Shown here: piece after piece, positions 1-6,221 of the stretch | How the letters are laid out: each line of letters begins with the position of its first letter | Numbering within the stretch: the first letter of the stretch is position 1 | NCBI GenBank assembly: GCA_913052135.1 | Contig: CAJXDY010000075.1 | Coordinates: 1-7,563, forward strand | DNA from: UBA8106 sp913052135 | GTDB lineage: Bacteria; Acidobacteriota; Vicinamibacteria; Vicinamibacterales; UBA823 | Length of the DNA stretch: 7,563 nt | Direction of reading: 5' to 3' | The notes under the pieces: generated by a model | Seen by the model: the letters and a program-made list of their open reading frames with translations, nothing else | Databases searched by the model: none | What the model was told of the DNA's origin: nothing | Program-made: the position numbers and the translations under genes

Positions 1-147
1 GTAATATCAGCAAGTGCCACCAGGGTTCCTCCCGGCCTCCAGATTGGCCAAGGGTCGTGGGATTACATGGTCGGCGTCTATACCCAAGACCAGACACAGA
101 TCGCGCTAGGCGCGAAGAACCATAACGCTCGGAGAGTTATGTGGTGA
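1..147 (+). CDS. possible 3' end of an unidentified plus-strand gene
   Basis: Frame 1 is open from the first base to a TGA at 145-147 and would encode the last 48 residues of a protein entering from the left; it ends in GAKNHNARRVMW. About 65% of its codons end in G or C, higher than in the surrounding noncoding DNA, which is the main support for coding. I do not recognise the family. The gene would converge on the beta-propeller gene, whose stop lies 48 bp away; the spacer at 148-195 holds no repeat copy and no clear terminator. Two other readings weaken the call: frame 3 is also open to base 120, and the opposite strand around 52-78 spells DADHVIPRP, which resembles the core of HNH nucleases but is bounded by stops. 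The fragment is short, so confidence is low. Confidence 0.35.
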   Translation, partial: VISASATRVPPGLQIGQGSWDYMVGVYTQDQTQIALGAKNHNARRVMW

Positions 148-195
148 CGTTATCCCTGTTTGGACATTAATTCTAGGGACCGATCGATTAAACGG

Positions 196-1431
196 CTAGT
201 TTGACTTCCCCTTCAATGCGGACTGTCCAGCTACAGGCAATCTACCCAAGCCAAATTGGTCACCTGCCTTGGTTGCTTTGCCGTCTTGCAGAAATATCTC
301 AACCATCTTTTCGCTGCAAACGGTGTTGTAATGCTCATCTTGCAATAAGTACAAAATCTTCCGTGTCTTGGCATGAATCACTTCGCCACTAGATGCATAG
401 GCATACTGACCATCAATAGTAAAAGTGACCCAACCCGGCATATCACGTAGTGCAATGGTGGTTAGCTGTTGATACGGGGCTTCTGCGCTAAAGACATGCA
501 TTCGCATATTAACGCCATCGCAAACCCATATCTCTCTTTCATCTGGGGTCAAAGCTATTCCATGACTTGGATTGCCATGTCGTTGTACCGGACCGTTGTC
601 CCAACCCTGGACCTGAACCCTCGCTAACTTTTCTCCTGTTCTCAAATCACCCACTTCAAATCCCAGCAAGTGATCAACGTTCACATACACGATTGACTCG
701 TCGCTCTTCATGGTGAACGGTCGAACAGGTGCCCCAAAATGGCCGATTTTCTGCACGATTTTGTGAGTGTTGGTATCTGCAACGAACAGCCAGGGAGATT
801 TATAGTCCGCCATATATGCTCGAGTTCCCGAAGGACCGTAAATCGTGTTGTGTGCACTGGTATCTACGTCGATCTTGGCAATGATGTCACCGGTTTCGGT
901 ATTCACGACGTTCCAAAACTCTTTTTCCAATGATGGCAAGTACATGGTCATCCCATCAGGTGAGATCGACATACGGTCACAGCCACCCTCAAAAGCGATT
1001 TCCCACACCACCTCTTCCGTACTCAGGTCTATCCGCTGCATACCTTCCAAGGTGGAGATATAGACACTGTTGAGCGGCACACTGACATCAATGCCCTTGA
1101 CATTTGATGGGGTGCCATCTGCATGGAATCCCCTGGTGGGAATTCGTTTTACGAATTTGTGATCGTCGTCTATGTCGAAAACCAGCAATCCGTGACCCCC
1201 ATAGCCCAAATGATCTATGATCCCAGGAGTCGCTACATACAGGTAGCGGCCGGTACCCCCGGTTGGCACAGGTTCATCTATGGGTGGAGAACTTGGTGTC
1301 ATCGAAGCGGTGCTAGCGGCCAAGGCCCCCGACGCGAGGACCGCTCCCGCGATCGCGATGCTCGCTCCGTTCAGGAAGTCGCGACGGTTGATCTCCCGGT
1401 CCATGCCCAGCTCGCGGTCGCTCTTCTTCAT
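196..1431 (-). CDS. Tat-exported YncE/YVTN-type beta-propeller protein
   Basis: A 411-residue predicted secreted protein. The N-terminus has a Tat signal: twin arginine at 16-17 in NRRDFL, a hydrophobic stretch at about 22-38 and a likely AxA cleavage site near 38. The rest is made of repeated beta-propeller blades of the YncE/YVTN kind: GRYLYVATPG (61-70), SISPDGMTMYLPS (155-167), GPSGTRAYMAD (199-209), LFVADTNTHKIVQKI (215-229), GIALTPDEREIWVCDG (291-306) and FTIDGQYAYAS (337-347). Such proteins usually act in the periplasm as binding or electron-transfer-associated scaffolds; no catalytic residues can be assigned, so the substrate is unknown. The start is supported by GAGGAG at 1439-1444, 7 nt upstream; a second ATG at 1436 meets a stop after two codons. 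The codon for Met10 is a possible later start that would keep the Tat motif. A repeat copy lies about 40 bp upstream. Confidence 0.88.
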   Translation of the reverse strand: MKKSDRELGMDREINRRDFLNGASIAIAGAVLASGALAASTASMTPSSPPIDEPVPTGGTGRYLYVATPGIIDHLGYGGHGLLVFDIDDDHKFVKRIPTRGFHADGTPSNVKGIDVSVPLNSVYISTLEGMQRIDLSTEEVVWEIAFEGGCDRMSISPDGMTMYLPSLEKEFWNVVNTETGDIIAKIDVDTSAHNTIYGPSGTRAYMADYKSPWLFVADTNTHKIVQKIGHFGAPVRPFTMKSDESIVYVNVDHLLGFEVGDLRTGEKLARVQVQGWDNGPVQRHGNPSHGIALTPDEREIWVCDGVNMRMHVFSAEAPYQQLTTIALRDMPGWVTFTIDGQYAYASSGEVIHAKTRKILYLLQDEHYNTVCSEKMVEIFLQDGKATKAGDQFGLGRLPVAGQSALKGKSN

Positions 1432-1466
1432 TTCATGTCTCCTCGAGCATCAAGGTGTACGCCCCC

Positions 1467-1536
1467 AGAAATCCAGCTTATTTTAGGTTTCCACTGAGTG
1501 TCAATTCCGCTTGGGGACGCCAACTTTGTGAGGACT
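1467..1536 (+). repeat. interspersed intergenic repeat, copy 1
   Basis: This copy lies between the beta-propeller start and the transporter stop. Positions 1479-1527 match copy 3 (5429-5477) at 39 of 49 bases, including TATTTTAGGTTTCCACT. Its segment at 1511-1526, TTGGGGACGCCAACTT, is identical to copy 2 at 2587-2602. Compared with copies 3 to 5, a few bases are missing in the left part, near 1480. On the gene strand it contains TTGACA and TAAAAT, but these are only 13 bp apart, too close for a normal sigma70 promoter. Confidence 0.8.
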
Positions 1537-1589
1537 ACCCCACTCAAAAGCAGCTGGTGGTTTACTAGAAATATCGAAGTGACTCTAGT

Positions 1590-2498
1590 CTAAATAGACA
1601 GTACTGCCCACAACGCCGCGGGAATTACTATAAGCCAAATACTAATGGCAAGAATCATTGGTTTAATTGTAATTTTCCTAAGGGAATCTTTATCTATTTG
1701 TGTGCCAATGCAAAACAATCCTGCTAAAAGAAAAGTCTGGTTAATCATTTGTAAAAAATACAGAACTTCTTCCGGAGGACTCAGCATTGTGTTTAAGCTC
1801 ACCGCAAAAACAAAGAATATAATGAATAGAGGAAAAGCAGATCCTTGCTTTCCCGACTTAAAATACCAAGCTGACCCTAGCACTAAGGGCACAATCCATA
1901 ATGTCCTTGTCAGCTTAAGCGTTGCTGCCACCTCCACAGACTCAAAACCAACTACAGAAGCTGCACCTACAACCGATGCCGTGTCATGTATAGCAAGAGC
2001 AGCCCAGGTGCCAAACTGTTCTTGTGTTAAACCCAACCAACCTCCTATCAAAGGAAAAATTAACACAGCCATCGCATTCAGCAGAAACACTATGCTCAAG
2101 GTTGTAGTTAAGTCTTCAGGTTTTGCTCTAATTGAAGGCGCTACAGCAGCCATAGCGGTCCCCCCACAAATAGCGGTGCCAGAAGCAAGTAGATAAGCTT
2201 CTTTTTTTTCAACGCCCAGGAACTTTCCTAGAAACATTACTGCTGAAAAAGTAATGACCACAAATAAAGAAATCCAAGGCACATAAGTTCCGTTTAATTC
2301 AACCAAAGTGGGCAGACTAATACTTCCTCCTAAGAAAACTATTCCAGTTTGAAGTAGCCTTGAACCTATTTTTTTGGTAATAAACTCTGAAGGGAAATTA
2401 GGAAAGTAAGTTAAAGAAATTCCCAGTGCCAACGCAACAGCGGCATGCCCACTCCACAAAGCGATACTTAATAAAATGCCTGCGCCTATATAAAACAT
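1590..2498 (-). CDS. YeiH/UPF0324 family membrane transporter (putative sulfate exporter family)
   Basis: A 302-residue, very hydrophobic inner-membrane protein with about ten predicted helices. It carries the marks of the YeiH/UPF0324 family (Cons_hypoth698): GTAICGGTAMAAVAP at 107-121, ALAIHDTASVVGAA at 167-180 and LKLTRTLWIVPL at 194-205. The family is annotated as putative sulfate exporters, but the substrate is poorly established, so the role here is inferred from family only. Usual lengths are about 320-350 residues, so the N-terminus is short. The ATG used here has no Shine-Dalgarno sequence. The frame stays open upstream to a TGA near 2560 but contains no ATG, GTG or TTG. A perfect TATAAT box 20 bp upstream suggests a short leader. 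The gene is clearly more AT-rich than its neighbours and is flanked by repeat copies on both sides, which suggests horizontal acquisition. Confidence 0.88.
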   Translation of the reverse strand: MFYIGAGILLSIALWSGHAAVALALGISLTYFPNFPSEFITKKIGSRLLQTGIVFLGGSISLPTLVELNGTYVPWISLFVVITFSAVMFLGKFLGVEKKEAYLLASGTAICGGTAMAAVAPSIRAKPEDLTTTLSIVFLLNAMAVLIFPLIGGWLGLTQEQFGTWAALAIHDTASVVGAASVVGFESVEVAATLKLTRTLWIVPLVLGSAWYFKSGKQGSAFPLFIIFFVFAVSLNTMLSPPEEVLYFLQMINQTFLLAGLFCIGTQIDKDSLRKITIKPMILAISIWLIVIPAALWAVLSI

Positions 2499-2517
2499 TG
2501 AGAATCTGATGGTATTG

Positions 2518-2545
2518 ATTATAAAGGGTTTGTTGTTTTTGTAAC
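2518..2545 (-). promoter_or_regulatory. sigma70-like promoter for the YeiH-family gene
   Basis: On the minus strand there is a perfect -10 box TATAAT (2518-2523), with GTTACA (2540-2545, 4 of 6 matches to the -35 consensus) 16 bp upstream. The -10 lies 20 bp before the ATG, so the mRNA leader would be only about a dozen bases, consistent with the lack of a ribosome binding site. The surroundings are AT-rich, so chance occurrence is possible. Confidence 0.5.
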
Positions 2546-2564
2546 TATTCCCTCAATACGGACA

Positions 2565-2616
2565 AACCACTTTGCAGTAAATCCCCTTGGGGACGCCAAC
2601 TTATGTGGAACTATAC
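2565..2616 (+). repeat. interspersed intergenic repeat, copy 2 (most diverged)
   Basis: The right part is well kept: CCCCTTGGGG at 2583-2592 followed by ACGCCAACTTA, then a stretch related to copy 1 (GGAACTAtACC here against GGACTAcCCC there). The left part is degraded; CCACTTTGCAGTAAATCCCC aligns without gaps to CCACTGAGTAGTGGTACCCC of copy 4. Positions 2580-2598 (AATCCCCTTGGGGACGCCA) match the 3' end of E. coli tRNA-Glu at 18 of 19 bases, from memory of that tRNA. It lies between the clpB stop and the transporter start. Confidence 0.7.
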
Positions 2617-2742
2617 CAGAGAGTAATCCCGTAAGTGTTCCAGTACCACCTCGCTACATGCGATCGTCTTGTCATCGTCGATGGGGTGCCGGACTAACAC
2701 GAATACCACGTAGAACAACATTTCAAGCAATCAATGACCCGA

Positions 2743-2757
2743 CACGAATCCGTCGTG
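2743..2757 (-). terminator. small hairpin just after the clpB stop codon
   Basis: CACGA (2743-2747) and TCGTG (2753-2757) form a perfect 5-bp stem with a 5-nt loop, starting one base after the clpB stop. No run of T follows on the transcript strand, so it is not a canonical rho-independent terminator. It could be a weak 3' stabilising hairpin or chance. Confidence 0.2.
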
Positions 2758-2758
2758 A

Positions 2759-5356
2759 CTACTGCTTCGAAAATGTGACCCCGAGGCCGTCGCTGTCGAC
2801 GGCAATGTTATCGCCCTCAACAAATTCGCCTTGGAGAATACGCATCGCAAGAGGGTCGAGAACTCGTCGCTGAATCACACGCTTCAATGGACGTGCGCCG
2901 TACGCCGAATCAAACCCCTCATCCACAATGAACGTTTTCGCGGCCTCGGTCAGTTCCAGTCTCACTTTGCGGTCTTCGAGTCGGCGTGATAATTGCTGCA
3001 ACTGAATATCAATGATCGCGCTGAGATGCGACCGTGCGAGCGCGTGAAAGAAAATGATTTCGTCAATCCGATTCAAGAACTCTGGCCTGAAGTGTTCTCG
3101 AAGCGCATCGGTGACTTGGCTACGGACATCCTCGGTGAGGTCTCCATCATCCCTCTCAGATGGATCTTGCTGCGCAATAAAATGGCTCCCCAGATTCGAG
3201 GTCATGATCACAATCGCGTTCTTAAAATCGACTGTACGCCCCTTACTGTCAGTTAAACGACCATCATCGAGCAGTTGCAACATGACATTCAATACTTCAG
3301 GGTGAGCCTTCTCGATCTCGTCAAAGAGCACCACGGCGTACGGTCTTCTCCGCACCGCTTCGGTCAACTGTCCAGCATCGTCATATCCGACATAGCCTGG
3401 CGGCGCGCCAATCAGGCGGGACACCGTGTGCTTTTCTTGATACTCGGACATGTCAATACGGATCATGGCGTGCTCGTCGTCAAACAAAAATTCAGCAAGC
3501 GCACGGCCAAGTTCAGTTTTCCCGACACCAGTGGGTCCCAAAAAGATAAAACTCCCAACCGGTCGATTGGGATCTTGCAAGCCGGTCCGTGCGCGACGAA
3601 TCGCGTTTGCCACCGCAGTGATCGCATCATCTTGCCCGACAACACGCTGACGAAGTCGACCTTCCATGTGCACTAGTTTTTCGACGTCACCTTCAAGCAA
3701 CTTACTGACGGGAATTTGTGTTGATTTACTCACCACCGCGGCAATGTCATCTTCGTTGACATCCTCTTTGAGCATCCGCGTTGGCGCGTCGTGCAATCGA
3801 CTCTCCTCGGCGGCTAACTGATCCTGAAGTTTCGGTAATTGACCGTATTGCAACTCGGACGCTTTTGCATAATCGCCATCTCGCTGCGCACCCTCTATTT
3901 CGTGTCGGACCGCATCGATTTCAGTCTTCAGACGACTCAAATTCTCTATCGATTCTTTCTCTTGCTCCCATTGCGCCTGCAGTTCATTGCGGACTTCTTT
4001 GCGATCAGCGAGTTCCTTCTCGAGTTTGGCAAGGCGGTCTCTCGATGCTGAGTCAGATTCCTTTCGTAACGCTTCTCGTTCTATCTCCAATTGCATAATG
4101 CGACGTTGTGCCTCATCAAGCTCTACCGGTACTGAGTCAATTTCAGTGCGTAATTTCGATGCAGCTTCATCAATGAGATCAATCGCCTTATCAGGGAGAA
4201 ACCGATCACTGATGTACCGATCAGACATGACAGCAGCAGCAACAAGTGCAGCATCCTTAAACCTCACACCATGGTGGATTTCGTATCGCTCACGCAGACC
4301 ACGAAGCACGCTAATGGTGTCCTCCACGGTCGGTTCCGCAACGAGCACGGGCTGAAACCGTCGCTCTAATGCCGCGTCCTTTTCAATGTACCTACGGTAT
4401 TCGTCTAGCGTTGTAGCTCCAATCATGTGTAACTCACCCCGCGCCAGCATCGGTTTCAACATGTTCGAGGCATCAATGGCGCCTTCAGCAGCACCAGCAC
4501 CAACGATCGTGTGCAGTTCGTCAAGAAACAAGACGATGGAACCGTCAGCTGACGTAACCTCCTTTAATACCGCCTTCAACCGCTCTTCAAATTCCCCACG
4601 AAACTTTGCACCGGCGACGAGTGCCCCCATATCGAGCACGATGATCTGTTTCTGCTTGAGACCTTCAGGCACATCTCCACGCACAATGCGCTGAGCAAGG
4701 CCGTCGACGATAGCGGTCTTTCCGACACCAGGTTCACCGATCAGCACCGGATTATTCTTCGTACGCCGTGAGAGAACTTGAATAACACGACGGATCTCTT
4801 CGTCCCGACCAATAACGGGATCAAGTTTGCCCTCACGACCAAGTTGCGTCAGATTACAGCCGTAGCGCTCGAGAGCGTCATACTTGGCTTCTGGATTCTG
4901 ATCAGTCACCCGTTGTGATCCACGAATTAACGTGAGAACCTCAAGGATCCGCTCACGCGTGATGTCGAGTTCAGCGAGTAGCTTTGCACTCGGTGCAGTT
5001 CCTGGTTCCGATGCAATGGCAATAAAGAGATGCTCCGTACTGACGTAATCGTCCTTGAACTGCTCAGCTTCAAATCTCGCACGTGTCCAGACCTCATTGA
5101 GCCGTGGAGATACGTTTCGCTGGGCCCCACCAGTCACCTTAGGTAGCCGATCCAGCACAGCGGTCGTAGCATCGGACACACGCTGAGGGTCAACATCCAT
5201 TTTCCGAATCACACTAGACACAATCCCGTCCGGTTGTTCTACTAATGAGACCAGAAGGTGCTCCGGCTCAATCTCAGGATGTCCGACCTCGTAAGCAGAT
5301 TCCTGGGCCGACAGGATCGCCTCCTGCGCCTTCTGGGTCATCTTGTTCAGATCCAT
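2759..5356 (-). CDS. clpB: ClpB, ATP-dependent protein disaggregase (Hsp104 family)
   Basis: An 865-residue protein, the normal size for bacterial ClpB, a cytosolic AAA+ hexamer that works with DnaK to pull polypeptides out of aggregates. Domains in order: N-terminal Clp repeat domain (about 1-145); first ATPase with Walker A GEPGVGKT (207-214), Walker B VLFLDE (275-280) and arginine fingers R332/R333; coiled-coil middle domain (about 410-525) that separates ClpB from ClpA and ClpC; second ATPase with Walker A GPTGVGKT (607-614), Walker B VVLFDE (675-680), pore loop GYVGY (654-658) and sensor-2 GARPLKR (820-826). The first pore loop has Phe252 where E. coli has Tyr. The start is supported by AAGGGG at 5361-5366, 4 nt upstream. 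Val150 is encoded by GTG at the site matching the E. coli internal start. An 8-bp inverted repeat adjoins the ribosome binding site, and repeat copy 3 lies further upstream. No CIRCE, HAIR or clear sigma32 promoter is visible. Confidence 0.98.
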   Translation of the reverse strand: MDLNKMTQKAQEAILSAQESAYEVGHPEIEPEHLLVSLVEQPDGIVSSVIRKMDVDPQRVSDATTAVLDRLPKVTGGAQRNVSPRLNEVWTRARFEAEQFKDDYVSTEHLFIAIASEPGTAPSAKLLAELDITRERILEVLTLIRGSQRVTDQNPEAKYDALERYGCNLTQLGREGKLDPVIGRDEEIRRVIQVLSRRTKNNPVLIGEPGVGKTAIVDGLAQRIVRGDVPEGLKQKQIIVLDMGALVAGAKFRGEFEERLKAVLKEVTSADGSIVLFLDELHTIVGAGAAEGAIDASNMLKPMLARGELHMIGATTLDEYRRYIEKDAALERRFQPVLVAEPTVEDTISVLRGLRERYEIHHGVRFKDAALVAAAVMSDRYISDRFLPDKAIDLIDEAASKLRTEIDSVPVELDEAQRRIMQLEIEREALRKESDSASRDRLAKLEKELADRKEVRNELQAQWEQEKESIENLSRLKTEIDAVRHEIEGAQRDGDYAKASELQYGQLPKLQDQLAAEESRLHDAPTRMLKEDVNEDDIAAVVSKSTQIPVSKLLEGDVEKLVHMEGRLRQRVVGQDDAITAVANAIRRARTGLQDPNRPVGSFIFLGPTGVGKTELGRALAEFLFDDEHAMIRIDMSEYQEKHTVSRLIGAPPGYVGYDDAGQLTEAVRRRPYAVVLFDEIEKAHPEVLNVMLQLLDDGRLTDSKGRTVDFKNAIVIMTSNLGSHFIAQQDPSERDDGDLTEDVRSQVTDALREHFRPEFLNRIDEIIFFHALARSHLSAIIDIQLQQLSRRLEDRKVRLELTEAAKTFIVDEGFDSAYGARPLKRVIQRRVLDPLAMRILQGEFVEGDNIAVDSDGLGVTFSKQ

Positions 5357-5360
5357 ATCG

Positions 5361-5366
5361 CCCCTT
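5361..5366 (-). promoter_or_regulatory. clpB ribosome binding site
   Basis: AAGGGG on the minus strand, 4 nt before the ATG. It directly abuts the arm of the inverted repeat starting at 5367, so folding of the leader could affect its access. Confidence 0.6.
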
Positions 5367-5399
5367 GAACGATTACAGGTAGCGTCCCAAGAATCGTTC
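5367..5399 (-). promoter_or_regulatory. 8-bp inverted repeat in the clpB leader (possible operator or RNA hairpin)
   Basis: GAACGATT (5367-5374) and AATCGTTC (5392-5399) are perfect inverted arms with a 17-bp spacer. The inner edge touches the clpB ribosome binding site. The arrangement resembles heat-shock operators such as CIRCE, but the arms and spacer differ from CIRCE and HAIR. It could bind an unidentified repressor or form an mRNA hairpin. No promoter was located with confidence, so the site's position relative to transcription start is unknown. Confidence 0.5.
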
Positions 5400-5402
5400 G
5401 CT

Positions 5403-5483
5403 TAACTTGCAAGCCGAGCTTTTCCGTGTATTTTAGGTTTCCACTTAGTATAACTTCCCCTTGGAGACGCACATTCTTAGTGG
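5403..5483 (+). repeat. interspersed intergenic repeat, copy 3
   Basis: Full-length copy filling most of the gap between clpB and the small membrane protein gene; it ends about 14 bp past that gene's stop. It begins TAACTTGCAAGCCG, parallel to TAACTGGCAATCCG of copy 5, and continues through TATTTTAGGTTTCCACT shared with copy 1. The right core is changed to CCCCTTGGAGACGC. An 8-bp palindrome CTTGCAAG lies at 5406-5413. Confidence 0.8.
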
Positions 5484-5496
5484 TAAGCGGAGTTCT

Positions 5497-5922
5497 TCAG
5501 CGTCTCCCCAACACTGCAGCGATGGCCCCGCCGCCGATACCGAAGTGGATAGTTGCAAGCAGCGGATCAATAATCGTCGACGTGAGATCGAAGATGGTCG
5601 TATTCGCATAATAAGCAAGGTCCACGCCCAACCAAAGCAAGAAACCTACAACCATGCCGATTTTGACGCCACTTCCAATCGTCGATGAACCATCTTTTTC
5701 AATAGCGAGTGTCACCAGAGCGGCCGCCGGGACATTCGACAGAAAAAACGCCCAAAGAATTATTGATTCTCGAGCTACCCCAGCCGCCTCAAACGCACCT
5801 TCCCAAAGGTTGTTACCGATTGACATCGCAGGAAGTGCGATGGCCCAGATTAGATAGGCAGCAACAAACATCGAAACACCGCCAACGACCGTACCGATTG
5901 CAATTCGCTTGCCGTCCATCAT
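5497..5922 (-). CDS. small four-helix integral membrane protein, function unknown
   Basis: A 141-residue (or 140-residue) protein that I cannot assign to a named family with confidence. It has four predicted membrane helices at about 8-30, 54-74, 84-104 and 116-138, rich in Gly and Ala, with a short polar loop between helices 1 and 2 (SIGNNLWEGAFEAAGVARES) and an acidic Asp101 in helix 3 (WLGVDLAYY). The size and plan resemble small DUF1761-like membrane proteins, but I do not claim membership. Two ATG codons are adjacent. GGAGG in front leaves 2 nt before the first and 5 nt before the second, so translation more likely starts at 5919. A sigma70-like promoter and an inverted repeat lie upstream. 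It is separated from both neighbours by repeat copies and is probably transcribed alone. Confidence 0.82.
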   Translation of the reverse strand: MMDGKRIAIGTVVGGVSMFVAAYLIWAIALPAMSIGNNLWEGAFEAAGVARESIILWAFFLSNVPAAALVTLAIEKDGSSTIGSGVKIGMVVGFLLWLGVDLAYYANTTIFDLTSTIIDPLLATIHFGIGGGAIAAVLGRR

Positions 5923-5974
5923 GTCCTCCCTTTTCGGTTTCTATTACCGTAACAGTTAGAGAATCGATGAGTGG

Positions 5975-6003
5975 ATTCTACTGTTGGGCATTCGAGACCT
6001 CAA
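5975..6003 (-). promoter_or_regulatory. sigma70-like promoter for the small membrane protein gene
   Basis: On the minus strand, TTGAGG (5998-6003; TTGA matches the -35 consensus) and TAGAAT (5975-5980; 5 of 6 to the -10) are separated by exactly 17 bp. This predicts a leader of about 50 nt before the ATG at 5919. It is the best spaced promoter candidate in the window. Confidence 0.5.
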
Positions 6004-6017
6004 TGTGGAATCTCGAA
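5991..6017 (-). promoter_or_regulatory. inverted repeat overlapping the -35 box (possible operator)
   Basis: TTCGAGA (5991-5997) and TCTCGAA (6011-6017) are perfect 7-bp inverted arms separated by 13 bp. The -35 hexamer at 5998-6003 lies between them. The position is what one expects of a repressor site for the downstream membrane protein gene. No regulator gene is present in the window. Confidence 0.45.
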
Positions 6018-6027
6018 GGCGGTCAAA

Positions 6028-6112
6028 TCAACTCGCAATCCGCACTTTGTCCTGTATGTTCGAGTTCCACTGAGTAGTGGTACCCCTTGGGGATGCCACT
6101 TTCAGAGGTGGC
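6028..6112 (+). repeat. interspersed intergenic repeat, copy 4
   Basis: Best complete copy. Positions 6032-6085 match copy 5 (7510-7563) at 51 of 54 bases. It contains a perfect small inverted repeat CCACT-GAGT-AGTGG (6067-6080) followed by CCCCTTGGGG (6083-6092) and ATGCCA. It lies between the dipeptidase stop and the promoter of the small membrane protein gene. Confidence 0.85.
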
Positions 6113-6147
6113 TGGCCGGATAGTCCGGCGAGGTTGCGCTCACCACC
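6107..6147 (-). other. hairpin region downstream of the dipeptidase gene
   Basis: GCCGGA (6115-6120) and TCCGGC (6124-6129) form a perfect 6-bp stem with a 3-nt loop, nested inside a wider GGTGG (6107-6111) and CCACC (6143-6147) pair. It starts about 75 nt after the dipeptidase stop. No T-run follows on the transcript strand, so any terminator role would be non-canonical; a 3'-end stabilising structure is as likely. Confidence 0.35.
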
Positions 6148-6221
6148 CATCGATCCCGGTGCTGTCGGGGAGTGAGCGAGGCCCACTCGGCGCGTTTAGT
6201 TTAGACGCAGCCGTAGCCCGG

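Noticed and set aside
52..78. HNH nuclease fragment on the minus strand (DADHVIPRP)
   Set aside because: Stops lie close on both sides and the expected zinc cysteines and later motif residues are not arranged properly; likely chance antisense similarity.
1480..1504. Sigma70 promoter TTGACA/TAAAAT for the beta-propeller gene
   Set aside because: The spacer is 13 bp, and the other copies do not keep TTGACA.
1562..1605. Rho-independent terminator after the YeiH-type gene
   Set aside because: Only 4-bp complementary pairs (GTCT/AGAC) are present, with no GC-rich stem followed by a T-run.
3463..3645. Open frames inside clpB on both strands
   Set aside because: They overlap a certain clpB gene, lack ribosome binding sites and have no recognisable protein features.
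5357..5496. Sigma32, CIRCE or HAIR control site for clpB
   Set aside because: No CCCCAT-type -10, no TTAGCACTC arms and no CTTGAGT arms were found; the CTTGCAAG palindrome in the repeat is not enough.
6028..6112. A complete tRNA gene inside the repeat
   Set aside because: The T-loop-like and acceptor-like pieces are present, but no matching 5' acceptor strand or D-arm is visible.
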